From assembly GCA_029168955.1 (NCBI GenBank), contig JAPDOI010000021.1:1-64000 (forward strand): a stretch of 64,000 bases of DNA, given 5' to 3'. The notes below the pieces were generated by a model, which was not told where the DNA came from, searched no databases, and saw only the letters and a program-made list of their open reading frames with translations. The translations under genes were made by a program, and so were the position numbers. Of the stretch, positions 52,679-61,297 are shown piece after piece; position 1 is the stretch's first letter, and each line of letters begins with the position of its first letter. This DNA comes from Aplectana chamaeleonis. Taxonomy: Eukaryota; Nematoda; Chromadorea; Rhabditida; Cosmocercidae.

Positions 52679-52815
52679 TTGGCGGCACGCGCTTCTCACT
52701 TGGACGACGATTAGGCCACGTGGCGCACGGAAAGTACGTGGCCGTATCGCCGTCCAACCGCTTTGTAGTCGAATCGAAAGCCTATCGTGGCCGAATAGGA
52801 CTCCCCGACTCTCTG

Positions 52816-53539
52816 AATACTTCACTTATTACTTCTTATCATATCAAATGATATTATCAGTTGGTAGATCAAATCGCTAAAACACGTTGTAGGCTGTACT
52901 TTTTGATGGGAAGGGACAAGGAAAAAGACTAACAGTTGTTACTTACTGTTTAACATTAACTACTTCACTTATTGCTGCTTATCATATCAAGTGATATTAT
53001 CAGTTCGTAGATCAAATCGCTTAAACACGTTGTAGGCTGTAATTTTCGATGGGAAGGGACAAGGAAAGTGACTAACAAGTTTATTACTTACTGTTTAACA
53101 TTAACTGCTTCGCTTATTACTGCTTATCATATCAAGTGATATTATCAGTTGGTAGATCAAATCGCTTAAACACGTTGTAGGCTTTACTTTTCGATGGGAA
53201 GGGACAAGGAAAGTGACTATCAAGTTTGTTACTTACTGTTTAACATTACCTACTTCGCTTATTACTGCTTATCATATCAAGTGATATTATCAGTTGGTAG
53301 ATCAAATCGCTTAAACACGTTGTAGGCTTTACTTTTCGATGGGAAGGGACAAGGAAAGTGATTAACAAGTTTGTTACTTACTGTTTAACATTAACTACTT
53401 CACTTTGCTTATCACATCAAGTGATATTATCAGTTGGTAAATCAAATCGCTAAAACACGTTGTAGGCTGTTCTTTTCGATGGGAAGGGACAAGGAAAGTG
53501 ACTAAGAAGTTTGTTACTTACTGTTTAACATTAACTACT
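52816..53539 (-). repeat. Reverse-oriented satellite, block 2
   Basis: Five monomers between the two TIR elements, same orientation and subfamily as block 1. The last monomer has a short deletion (CACTTTGCTTATC, near 53401-53412) just before copy B. The units near 53125-53340 share a GGCTTTACTT variant not seen on the other side of copy B. Confidence 0.95.
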
Positions 53540-54375
53540 CAGAGAGTCGGGGGGTCCGATTCGGCCACGATAGGCTTTCTAATCGGGTACCTAGTCGAGT
53601 TGAAAGGAACTTTTGCAACAGCACGTGCTGTTCTGGGGGAGCACGTGGCCTGTTCGGTAGCACTACGTGGCGCAGCGAGGCAAAACTTTTGCCGCACCCT
53701 ATTTCCCACGCCGCAGCACGTGGCCTGTTCGATAAGACTACGTGGTGCAGAGACAAAACTCTTGCCGCGTCCCCGTTTCCCACGCAGCAGCACGTGGCTT
53801 GTTCGATAGGACTACGTGGCGCTGGGGGGCGGGCCCCACTTCTTCGAGGGGAGTGGGTCTCCCCCAACAAGGATACGGTCCAAGTCACGGCCTGCAGCAA
53901 GGGATCACCCCCCACAGCAGTCCGCGACAGGGACATCACCCTCGCCACGGTCGACAGCGAGGGACCTCCCCTCGCTGAGGATCGTGGGAGAGACCCCTAA
54001 ACGGTTCAAAAATCGTCCAGAAAGTGACTCGTAGTCACCTTCCAGGAGCAGCCCCGAAGGGCGGACGACTCTCTCTGGATTCGGGCCCCTTATATACGTG
54101 CTGCGCGGCTGATTTGCGCCGGGTCAGTTCTGAAGCGATCGATCAACGTGTTCAATCATGGAAATTGTGGCTCGTTCGTCGTCCAAACTCATTGTAGTCG
54201 AATCGAAAGCGTATCGTGGCCGAGTGAAACGGCTATGATTGGCGGCACGCGCTTCTCACTTGGACGACGATTAGGCCACGTGGCGCACGGAAAGTACGTG
54301 GCCGTATCGCCGTCCAACCGCTTTGTAGTCGAATCGAAAGCCTATCGTGGCCGAATAGGACTCCCCGACTCTCTG
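53540..54375. mobile_element. 836-bp TIR element inserted in satellite, copy B
   Basis: Nearly identical to copy A and offset by 1561 bp, inserted at the same base of the satellite monomer. Flanking monomers on both sides share rare variants with the flanks of copy A (ACTAAGAAG on the left; CAAATGATATT, GGAAAAAGACTAACAG and CAGTTCGTAG on the right). The pair therefore arose by duplication of a block containing one insertion, not by two insertions. It differs from copy A by small indels in the tandem-repeat region. Confidence 0.9.
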
Positions 54376-55230
54376 AGTACTTCACTTATTACTTCTTATC
54401 ATATCAAATGATATTATCAGTTGGTAGATCAAATCGCTAAAACACTTTGTAGGCTGTACTTTTTGATGGGAAGGGACAAGGAAAAAGACTAACAGTTGTT
54501 ACTTACTGTTTAACATTAACTACTTCACTTATTGCTGCTTATCATATCAAGTGATATTATCAGTTCGTAGATCAAATCGCTTAAACACGTTGTAGGCTGT
54601 ACTTTTCGATGGGAAGGGACAAGGAAAGTGACTAACAAGTTTGTTACTTACTGTTTAACATTAACTACTTCACTTATTGCTGCTTATCATATCAAGTGAT
54701 ATTATCAGTTGGTAGATCAAATCGCTTAAACACGTTGTAGGCTGTACTTTTCGATGGGAAGGGACAAGGAAAGTGACTAACAAGTTTGTTACTTACTGTT
54801 TAACATTAACTACTTCACTTATTGCTGCTTATCATATCAAGTGATATTATCAGTTGGTAGATCAAATCGCTTAAACACGTTGTAGGCTGTACTTTTCGAT
54901 GGGAAGGGACAAGGAAAGTGACTAACAAGTTTGTTATTTACTGTTTTACATTAACTACTTGACTTATTACTTCTTATCATATCAAGTGATATTATCAGTT
55001 GGTAGATCAAATCGTTAAAACACGTTGTAGGCTGTACTTTTCGATGGGAAGGGACAAGGAAAGTGACTAACAAGTTTGTTACTTACTGTTTAACATTAAC
55101 TACTTCACTTATTACTGCTTATCATATCAAGTGATATTATCAGTTGGTAGATCCAATCGCTAAAACACGTTGTAGGCTGTACTTTTCGATGGGAAGGGAC
55201 AAGGAAAGTGACTAACAAGTGTGTTACTTT
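54376..55230 (-). repeat. Reverse-oriented satellite, block 3
   Basis: Nearly six monomers, highly similar to each other (most with ATTGCTGCTTATC and CGCTTAAACAC variants), ending at the CRE-like tandem repeat. A small fragment resumes at 55461-55487. Confidence 0.95.
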
Positions 55231-55420
55231 CTGATGACGTCATCAAAGTGCATGGGGCATCTGATGATGTCATCAGGACGTCGTGCCCAGGTTTGCCAAG
55301 TGCATAGGGCATCTGATGACGTCATTAGGATATCGTGCCAAGTACATAGGGCATCTGGTGACGTCATCAGGATGTCATGTAAGGTACATAGGACATTTTA
55401 TGACGTCATCAGGACGTCGT
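55231..55420 (+). repeat. Short tandem repeat built on TGACGTCA palindromes
   Basis: Irregular 30-52 bp units, each with a TGACGTCA-type core (exact at 55235, 55317, 55359 and 55401; TGATGTCA at 55265) followed by AGGACGTCGT-like and CATAGGGCATCTG-like words. The first unit has the 14-bp perfect palindrome TGATGACGTCATCA (55232-55245). TGACGTCA is the consensus site of CREB/ATF bZIP factors; binding here is untested. The periodic open frames across it are a by-product of the repeat. Confidence 0.88.
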
Positions 55421-55460
55421 AGAGTGAGTCGCGCGTCACTTGTAGCGTGCGGAACAAGTC

Positions 55461-55487
55461 GATTACTTACTGATTATCATATCAATC
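55461..55487 (-). repeat. Satellite remnant beyond the CRE-like repeat
   Basis: GATTACTTACTG and TTATCATATCAA match satellite words in minus orientation but with about 20 bp missing between them. This marks the outermost trace of the satellite on the right. Confidence 0.6.
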
Positions 55488-55563
55488 CGTCCTATTGGAA
55501 AAATATTGAAGATTTTTTAGAGATATTACTTTGTAATATCAAGAAAAAGTGAACAATTTTATT

Positions 55564-56178
55564 AAAAAGGGGTCTTCCAAGCTAAAGAGGTTTGGTTAGC
55601 GTCAGAAACGTTCCAACAAAAAGGGAACAATAGACAGGTAGGATGAGGAGAGTCTACAAAAATTGAACAATATTTTCTGAGACTGATTTTCTTGGCCGAT
55701 ACTTCTTAACAGCGAAAACAAACCGTTGTGGCGTTTCAGGAGGAAGAGTTTAGTGTCTTTCGGGGAAAAGTTTAGCGTCTTTCGGAAAAAAGGCTTCTAT
55801 TCGTTGACGAGATTATAAGAAAATACTCTTATTCGATGCTGCACTTTGAGTTCGCCTCTCGTAGCAGTTGGAGCTAGCCGTCTGTGTAGGTAAAGTTGAC
55901 ATCATTTTCTCTACTAATGATTACTAATAGGTTCACATAAATATACATTTTTATCGTTGCTCGCATAATCGGAGTCTATTTGGAACCACAAAGTGCTTCC
56001 GTGTGGAACACCGCAACGGTTTGTTTTAGCTGTTAAGAAGTATCGGCCAAGAAAATCAGTCTCAGAAAATATTTTTCACTTTTTGTAGACTCTCCTCATT
56101 CTACTTACCTATTGTTCCCTTTTTGTTGGAACGTTTCTGACGCCAACCAAACCTCTTTCGCTTGGAAGACCCCTTTTT
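55564..56178. mobile_element. 615-bp foldback element with 168-bp terminal inverted repeats
   Basis: 55564-55731 (beginning AAAAAGGGGTCTTCC) is the reverse complement of 56011-56178, with scattered mismatches. The 279-bp centre has a small direct duplication (GTTTAGTGTCTTTCGG and GTTTAGCGTCTTTCGG). No clear target duplication is visible. No coding region is recognised, so it is a non-autonomous element or inverted duplication. Confidence 0.83.
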
Positions 56179-56226
56179 GAAAGATTCTCTTTCATTTTTG
56201 TATTTTGTAGGATTGTTCGTTCAATA

Positions 56227-57747
56227 GGAAGTGAAATTTTGCACATAGTGACCGAAGGCCTATCATCAGAGATTTTAAAATGGGTCCATCAGGAGCCGTT
56301 CCACGAAGTCTGCTCGGGATCACAATACAAGCCTTTCAAGAAATTCTAAAGGTTGGCGTTAGACACCTATTGAGGCCAAAGCTCGACGAAGGCATCGCGA
56401 GACAAGAGCAATACTGGATGGTATCACGACACGCACCTCAAGCGACATTCCGAGGCTCAATGCTAAGGACATCAGAGAAAAACTCCAGGAATTTCATGAA
56501 ACGCAGGCCATCTCATGGTTTTGTCTTTTCTGGAGCATTCATTCAGAGGTTTCTCAGGTATCTGTCAATGCTGCTTAAAGGCAGTGTTCACGATAATCTT
56601 CGATTTTGAGATTAATCGCTAAATCGATTGTTTCGCCCTCGAGTAGAACTTAAGTGACAAAGAAACCGAGAAAAACCCACTAGAAGGGCACGAAATCCTC
56701 AATTATCAGCCCGCCTCTTAAGTATCAATGGAACTGTTCGTTGTGACAATGAAATCTTTTGTGGACCCGCCTTTTGTAATTCTCCATTCTGTATTGCTCC
56801 GTTCTTTCCTTCGGGCCCTAACTAATACTGTTTTGCCCAAAATATTCTTCCATTTTCGATTAGTCCCATTTTTTACCGGTGACAACCACCGTGAACATGT
56901 TCATCCAACCAGACAACTTGTCCAGGCCATAGAATAATGTCACTGAAATAAGACGAATGAGTGCGTTTCTCGCCGTTTCTTCGTGATTTCGGTAACACTT
57001 GGTTGCCAACGCATTGTTTTGAGTGGAAAACTTGGAAACGAGAATCATCGTGAACACTGCCTTTAACGTCGGCACTGTGGGTGTGGAGTTCTCGAACGTC
57101 GTCCCAGCAAATAGCTTCTGATAAGAGTATGGCATCAGAAGACACGACTAGCATGGCGATGGAGCATCATCACTAGAGTCAACAGCAATGTGAAAAAGCT
57201 GTCTCTTTAGTTGAATCTACGTCTCGGTCGCCTAGAGCACTAGATCGAGCTGAGAGAAAGGCTTTTTTCCAATGATGTTCAGTCTAGGGCATCTGCTCCG
57301 TTGCCCACACTAGTCTTGCCTTCTGATGTCTGACTCTCATCAAAATCCATTTTCTGGGACAACGTCTGAGAACTCCACAGCCACGCTGTCGACGTTTTGC
57401 AGCATTTACAAATTTCTGAGAAACCTCTGAGTGGATTGTACAGAGAAACAAAACATTGAATTCGCCTGTGGTTTACGAAATTCCTGAAGTTTTCCTCTGA
57501 TGTCCTTAGCATTGAGCCACGGAATGTCGCGTAAGGTGCGTGTTATGGTACCATCCAGTATTGCTGTTGTCTCATGATGTCTTCCTCGAGCTTCTGGTCT
57601 CAATAGGTGTCTAATGCTAACCTTCAGAATTTCTTGAATGGCTTGTATTGTGATCCCGAGCAGACTTCGGGGAACGCCTCCTCGTGGACCCATTTCAAAA
57701 TCTCTGATGATAGATCTTCGGTCACTATGTGTGAAAATTTCACTTCC
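56227..57747. mobile_element. Foldback element with about 460-bp arms, interrupted by a nested MITE
   Basis: Left arm 56227-56574 plus 57067-57178 is the reverse complement of 57281-57747. The left arm is split by the TTAA MITE at 56579-57062: its sequence stops at AATGCTGC and resumes at CGTCGGCACTG, matching the uninterrupted AATGCTGCAAAACGTCGAC of the right arm. The loop is about 100 bp. Related open frames of about 95-109 codons in the two arms share an N-terminal stretch but diverge by frameshift, so I read the likeness as DNA-level duplication rather than a conserved protein. Confidence 0.83.
56579..57062. mobile_element. TTAA-flanked MITE 1 (484 bp), nested in the foldback
   Basis: Bordered by TTAA at 56575-56578 and 57063-57066. 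The terminal inverted repeats read AGGCAGTGTTCACGAT. A TTAA duplication is typical of piggyBac- or Kolobok-type transposition. No transposase is recognisable. Confidence 0.85.
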
Positions 57748-57792
57748 AATCTTTTAAAACTAGCAATGCTTTAAAATACAAAAGTCAACAAT

Positions 57793-58012
57793 AGGATATC
57801 GAAAACGACGAAGAAATCGATCGAGTTCAAGAGAAGACAAAAAGTCGCAAATGGCGAATTTTTAAAATTAAAAAAAAGTCCTGTAGCATACTTTACTATA
57901 TCGGCAATATTACCGAAAATATCATATCAAAAGTCAAATTTGATAGTTCGAACGGGAGCAAAGATAATTTGAAGAAAGCCGATGTCAATAGATTTTTGTC
58001 CACTACTACTGT
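57793..58012 (-). repeat. Dispersed repeat R, copy 2
   Basis: Reverse complement of the R copy at 51036-51281: shares GAACTCGAT, CGCCATTTGCGACTTTTTGTC (with an indel), GTATGCTACAGGACT and TCTATTGACAT. It is more diverged in the middle. The boundary at GATATC is the same as in copy 1. Confidence 0.78.
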
Positions 58013-58170
58013 ATGTAGATGCTGACTCATACAATGACGGTGCTATCTTTCGTAGTGAAGAAGTAGGGAGGAATCGCCAAACTTTGCAGAGAAACGCTGG
58101 TAACTTCTTCGATTGAAGTCTTTTCCGGAATTAAGAAAACTCGTCAGGATACCATTCTGTTTATATCAAG
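58013..58170. other. Short unassigned interval
   Basis: AT-rich, with no recognisable gene or repeat. Confidence 0.4.
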
Positions 58171-58179
58171 AATATTGAG

Positions 58180-58294
58180 CGGTGCTGGGGCTTCGTTGGT
58201 GTAGTGCGATAGGCGCTCTCCCGGAAAGGGAATATGCTGGTTCAATCTCACCCGGAGAAAAGCGTTTTACGATCAACTCAACACCTTGTGTAAA
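58180..58294 (+). mobile_element. tRNA-derived SINE-like insertion (about 115 bp)
   Basis: It contains an A-box-like TTGGTGTAGTGCGATAGG (58195-58212) and a B-box-like GGTTCAATC (58239-58247) at tRNA-like spacing, with an imperfect anticodon-like arm CTCTC/GGGAA between them. The block is bracketed by the 9-bp direct repeat AATATTGAG (58171-58179 and 58295-58303) and ends in GTGTAAA, as expected for a retroposed tRNA-derived sequence. The T-arm pairing is poor and the base before the anticodon position is not T, so a working tRNA is unlikely. Confidence 0.5.
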
Positions 58295-58303
58295 AATATT
58301 GAG

Positions 58304-59765
58304 TAAAATATCAGAAGCTTGATCTGCTGCAAAGATTGCTACATAGCAATGTGGGCTCTAAAAACACGACGCCGGAGTTTGAATACATACGTTGAGTGAA
58401 GTTTCCATTTATAAAAAACGCGGGAAACTTTTATTGGAACAAGCTTGGTGGACGATTTTTTTTGTAGTTGAAACAAAGGTTCATTTTTTCGCTTTGCTAT
58501 TCGATTTGCACATGATCAACCTCTGCAGTATAATTTCCGCTGGCATATTTATGAGAATCCAGAAAAGGACTAGAATCAAATTCTTTCCAAGGCTGCGTAA
58601 ATTTATATAAAGGCTTTTTTTCACATTTACTCGAGCGAATGGACTAGACGCGATCATTTGTGGTGGCTGTGCAACATTCGCAATACCCCTGTTCTGTGTA
58701 CATATTGTTCATCACGAGCGACGATCTACCGCCGCAGCCCCGTGTATTCACACGACTAAATTTGGCGATAGGCCTTCGGAATGCTTAAAGTTTGCATGCG
58801 ATTAGTGGAATCGAAAAATTCATGCATACACAGAACCTTTCTTGGTCTTTTCACTCGCTTACTCTAACAAAGGGTGCGAATGGGCCGCCGTTTATTGTAG
58901 CCTCAGCGAGTAGGTCGCTGGCTTTTAGCGAGAGGATCACTCGCTACTGATGGGCGGATCGCTGACTACTGGCGGGCAGGGAGCGGGAAGAGGTGCCGTT
59001 ACGCCCGCACGTACATATTCTCAGAGTCTAATTATTATTTAAGTTTGTTTTCGACGCCTCTATATCCAGAATGCCTAAACATGTGTAAAAATCTATAAAA
59101 CTCTACTGTCCTCGACATATGTACGGAGTGAGAGAAGAGGAAACAGTCTTTTCTTGCAAAATGTTGCGAGCGTTATTAGTTGCGTCTAAAGTGCGCCCGA
59201 ATGAGAATGTCCGTCCAAGCGGTCAGCGGGCGTGTCGAGCCGGCGGCTGTCGCATAGTGAGTGCATTTTTGCATGAGTTTCCACATTTTTCACTTCCTAT
59301 TCTCTTTTCCAACATTCAGTATGCTTGTATTGCATCGTTACGTAGTGTTTTGTTGTTACGAAGTGTTTTATATGAGCTCAAACCACTCATAAACTAACGT
59401 AAGAAACTAGGAGCTCAAACCTCAGCCTTCCTAAGAAAACTTGCTGACTTTGTATTCATGTACAAGTTGACCACCGACGAACCTCACCTAAAGCTTTATG
59501 ACATTTTGGAAAGGAGGACATTCCTACCATGTAAGATCGCTAAATGTCAAAACAGTGGCATATGCAAGCTCTTTTCTAGCTAGAACAATTCGGCAATGGA
59601 ATAGGTCTAGAAGCAGTGCATTCAGGTGGAAGCGATCCTCTTCTTTCCAGGCATATGTAGTCGACTATTTCCAGAATGATGCTCCAGACCGTGTTTAGCA
59701 CAGGAGCCCGCGGTTTGCCATGATATGATAGATTGCAATTATGTGTTACTAACGCGCGTTCTTAG
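58304..59765. other. Interval with no recognised gene
   Basis: Mostly AT-rich. GCGAGTAGGTCGCTGG, AGCGAGAGGATCACTCGC and similar GCGA/TCGC words cluster at 58905-58950 and can pair with each other. A 92-codon frame at 59119-59397 is the best open frame but has no recognised domain. Nothing else could be supported. Confidence 0.4.
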
Positions 59766-60164
59766 AGGCAGGGTCCGGGCAGAATTTAGATTTTGAGATT
59801 TCCCGCTAAAACGGTGATCTTGCTACAGGTAGTCCCAAGAAACATGCAAAAACTGCGTGAAAACCGGTTTTCTTCAAGTTATTCCAGCCACTTCCGTTAG
59901 CCGATGATCCAGAAAAGTCAGAAAAGTGTGGCCATCGTCCATATTTTAGCGGTTGTCCACGCATTCTGCAAAAGTGCTGTGTAATTATCGGTCATTCCAG
60001 CCATGATCATCATGCTGCGAATACCGTAATCCCTGACTTTGAGGCTGTTTTCTCCAGAACTAAGGACTCAGAGTTCGTGAAACGTTCAGACGATGTTCAG
60101 CTACGCCAGCCCAATCTATTTCACCCAAATTTCGGTAGTGTCAAAATTTGACCGGACCTTGCCT
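59766..60164. mobile_element. TTAA-flanked MITE 2 (399 bp)
   Basis: Terminal inverted repeats AGGCAGGGTCCGGGCAGAAT on the left and AGGCAAGGTCCGGTCAAATT in reverse complement on the right. Right border TTAA (60165-60168); left border TTAG (59762-59765), one base off. The same AGGCA-type end as the other two suggests a related transposase source. Confidence 0.75.
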
Positions 60165-60342
60165 TTAAGTGCATTTTTCTGCTCTCATTTCTAACTTCTA
60201 GAGCTTCTCAGATTTATGATTATTAGTGAAGACCCTCATCGGTGGATCTCGGGAAGGTTGGCGGACCAACTAAGATGGTATCCAAAGCTCATAAACCGCC
60301 TCTTTTAAACTTGCAGTGGTGGCCGGCCACTGTCCTTCTGAC

Positions 60343-60451
60343 CAGGGATGTGCGGCAAACGATTTTGAGATTTCGGCGAACGGCGATCGGCAAAAAAATC
60401 CCAAAAACGGCCGGCAAACGGCAATCAACAAACGGCAAAAACCTCATCCCT
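60343..60451. mobile_element. hAT-like mini element with CAGGGATG/CATCCCT ends
   Basis: About 109 bp starting CAGGGATG and ending CATCCCT, filled with iterations of CGGCAAACGG-like words. The end sequence fits hAT-type termini, and this GGCAAA-rich repeat type is one I associate with Caenorhabditis genomes (recall, not searched). No convincing 8-bp target duplication was seen (last four bases TGAC versus TTGAC agree). Confidence 0.55.
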
Positions 60452-60508
60452 TAGATTGACCCAAAAATTATTCACATGTGCCCTACTTCATTTTCTTTTT
60501 TTTTCAAT

Positions 60509-60879
60509 ACTTACGTTAACAGCTCCCAACTTCTCTCTTCTTGGAACCTCGGCATTGGAATGATGTTTTTTCTGATACTTGAGCCTTGCGAGGTTGTTAC
60601 GATGGAACTTTATTCAGCGGCCTGACGTTTCGACGTCACCGTCGTCTTCAGAGGCTCCTTGCTCCACCGGCGATGGGGTAAACCACTCTCGACTGACCAA
60701 GTAGGAATGAATGGAATGGATTCATTCCTACTTGGTCAGTCGAGAGTGGTTTACCCCATCGCCGGTGGAGCAAGGAGCCTCTGAAGACGACGGTGACGTC
60801 GAAACGTCAGGCCGCTGAATAACGTTCCATCGTAACAACCTCGCAAGGCTCAAGTATCAGAAAAAAACTTACGTTAACA
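60509..60879. mobile_element. Palindromic insertion bounded by a 13-bp target duplication
   Basis: ACTTACGTTAACA is present at 60509-60521 and 60867-60879. Inside, 60565-60712 is the reverse complement of 60720-60868 with one mismatch and one T/A-run length difference, around the 7-bp spacer GGAATGG. Each arm ends outward in an A/T run (A7 on the right, T6 on the left). A 43-bp unique stretch lies between the left target copy and the palindrome. The A tail and long target duplication suggest retroposition; the arrangement is two copies joined head to head. Confidence 0.8.
60781..60805 (+). ncRNA. Hammerhead-ribozyme-like core (speculative), one per palindrome arm
   Basis: CTGAAGA (60781-60787, fitting CUGANGA) is followed by one unpaired C, a GACG/CGTC stem closed by a GTGA tetraloop (60789-60800), and GAAAC (60801-60805). 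This matches the hammerhead core apart from the extra C before stem II. The mirror copy lies on the minus strand at about 60628-60651. Hammerhead motifs are known in Penelope-like retroelements. Stems I and III were not established. Confidence 0.25.
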
Positions 60880-61297
60880 TTCTAATAATTCCAATTCAAG
60901 GGAGTAGTTCGATTTCTAGGCATCAGATGAACAAAAACAAGACATGTGGGACCTCATGGAACTCAAAGGAATCGCCGCTGCGGCCTCGCGAGGAAGCCAT
61001 TGTCGTGCAGGGTCAAGCCTAGACTGGGATGATCCCAGTGTATGAGGAGGGGGGCCGCAGTTTGCAGGCCGCGGAGGGGGAGGTGGCCGCAGATTCGGGC
61101 CATTTACGAGTGAAAATCATGATCCGCTCCGCTCAGCAGAATGTTTTGTTCTCCCAGTTTTTTAAAGACTTGCCTTCATTTCAATTTTTTATTGTTTCTA
61201 TTTCTAACCCCCGAAGTGCGGGCATTCGAATGAAAATTTTCATTTGAAAATTTTGGTGAACTGTAATTAGCCATGCACTTTCCATGTGATTGTTTAA
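60880..61297. other. Short unassigned interval
   Basis: Contains GGCCGC/GCGGCC-rich text near 60975-61100 and AT-rich DNA after. No gene recognised. Confidence 0.4.

Larger units (their letters stand above)
51979..52815. mobile_element. 837-bp TIR element inserted in satellite, copy A
   Basis: Ends are 40-bp terminal inverted repeats matching at 38 of 40 positions, starting CAGAGAGTCGGGG and ending in the reverse complement CCCCGACTCTCTG. The insertion splits the satellite word TAACTACTTCACTT. TACT or ACT appears on both sides, so the target duplication is 3-4 bp but ambiguous. The interior is GC-rich: a 75-bp tandem repeat (about 2.5 units, 52080-52260), five CACGTG words, a TATATA plus TCAGTT core-promoter-like pair, and a duplicated subterminal segment (52617-52664 resembles 52750-52797). 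No transposase domain is recognisable. The 167-codon frame at 51937-52440 begins in satellite and follows the tandem repeat, so it is unlikely to be coding. Confidence 0.88.

Noticed and set aside
51937..54411. Open frames of 86-167 codons in and around the 837-bp elements
   Set aside because: They overlap on both strands and in several frames, begin in satellite or follow the 75-bp tandem repeat, and differ between copies by frameshifting indels.
55219..55552. Periodic proteins encoded by the CRE-like repeat
   Set aside because: Periodicity comes from the short tandem DNA repeat; the two overlapping frames read the same repeat in different registers.
59119..59397. A 92-codon gene with a 63-bp intron-like GTGAGT...TTCAG stretch (59257-59319)
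   Set aside because: Removing the intron-like piece leaves the frame open just as before, no domain is recognised, and the composition shows no coding signal I can judge by eye.
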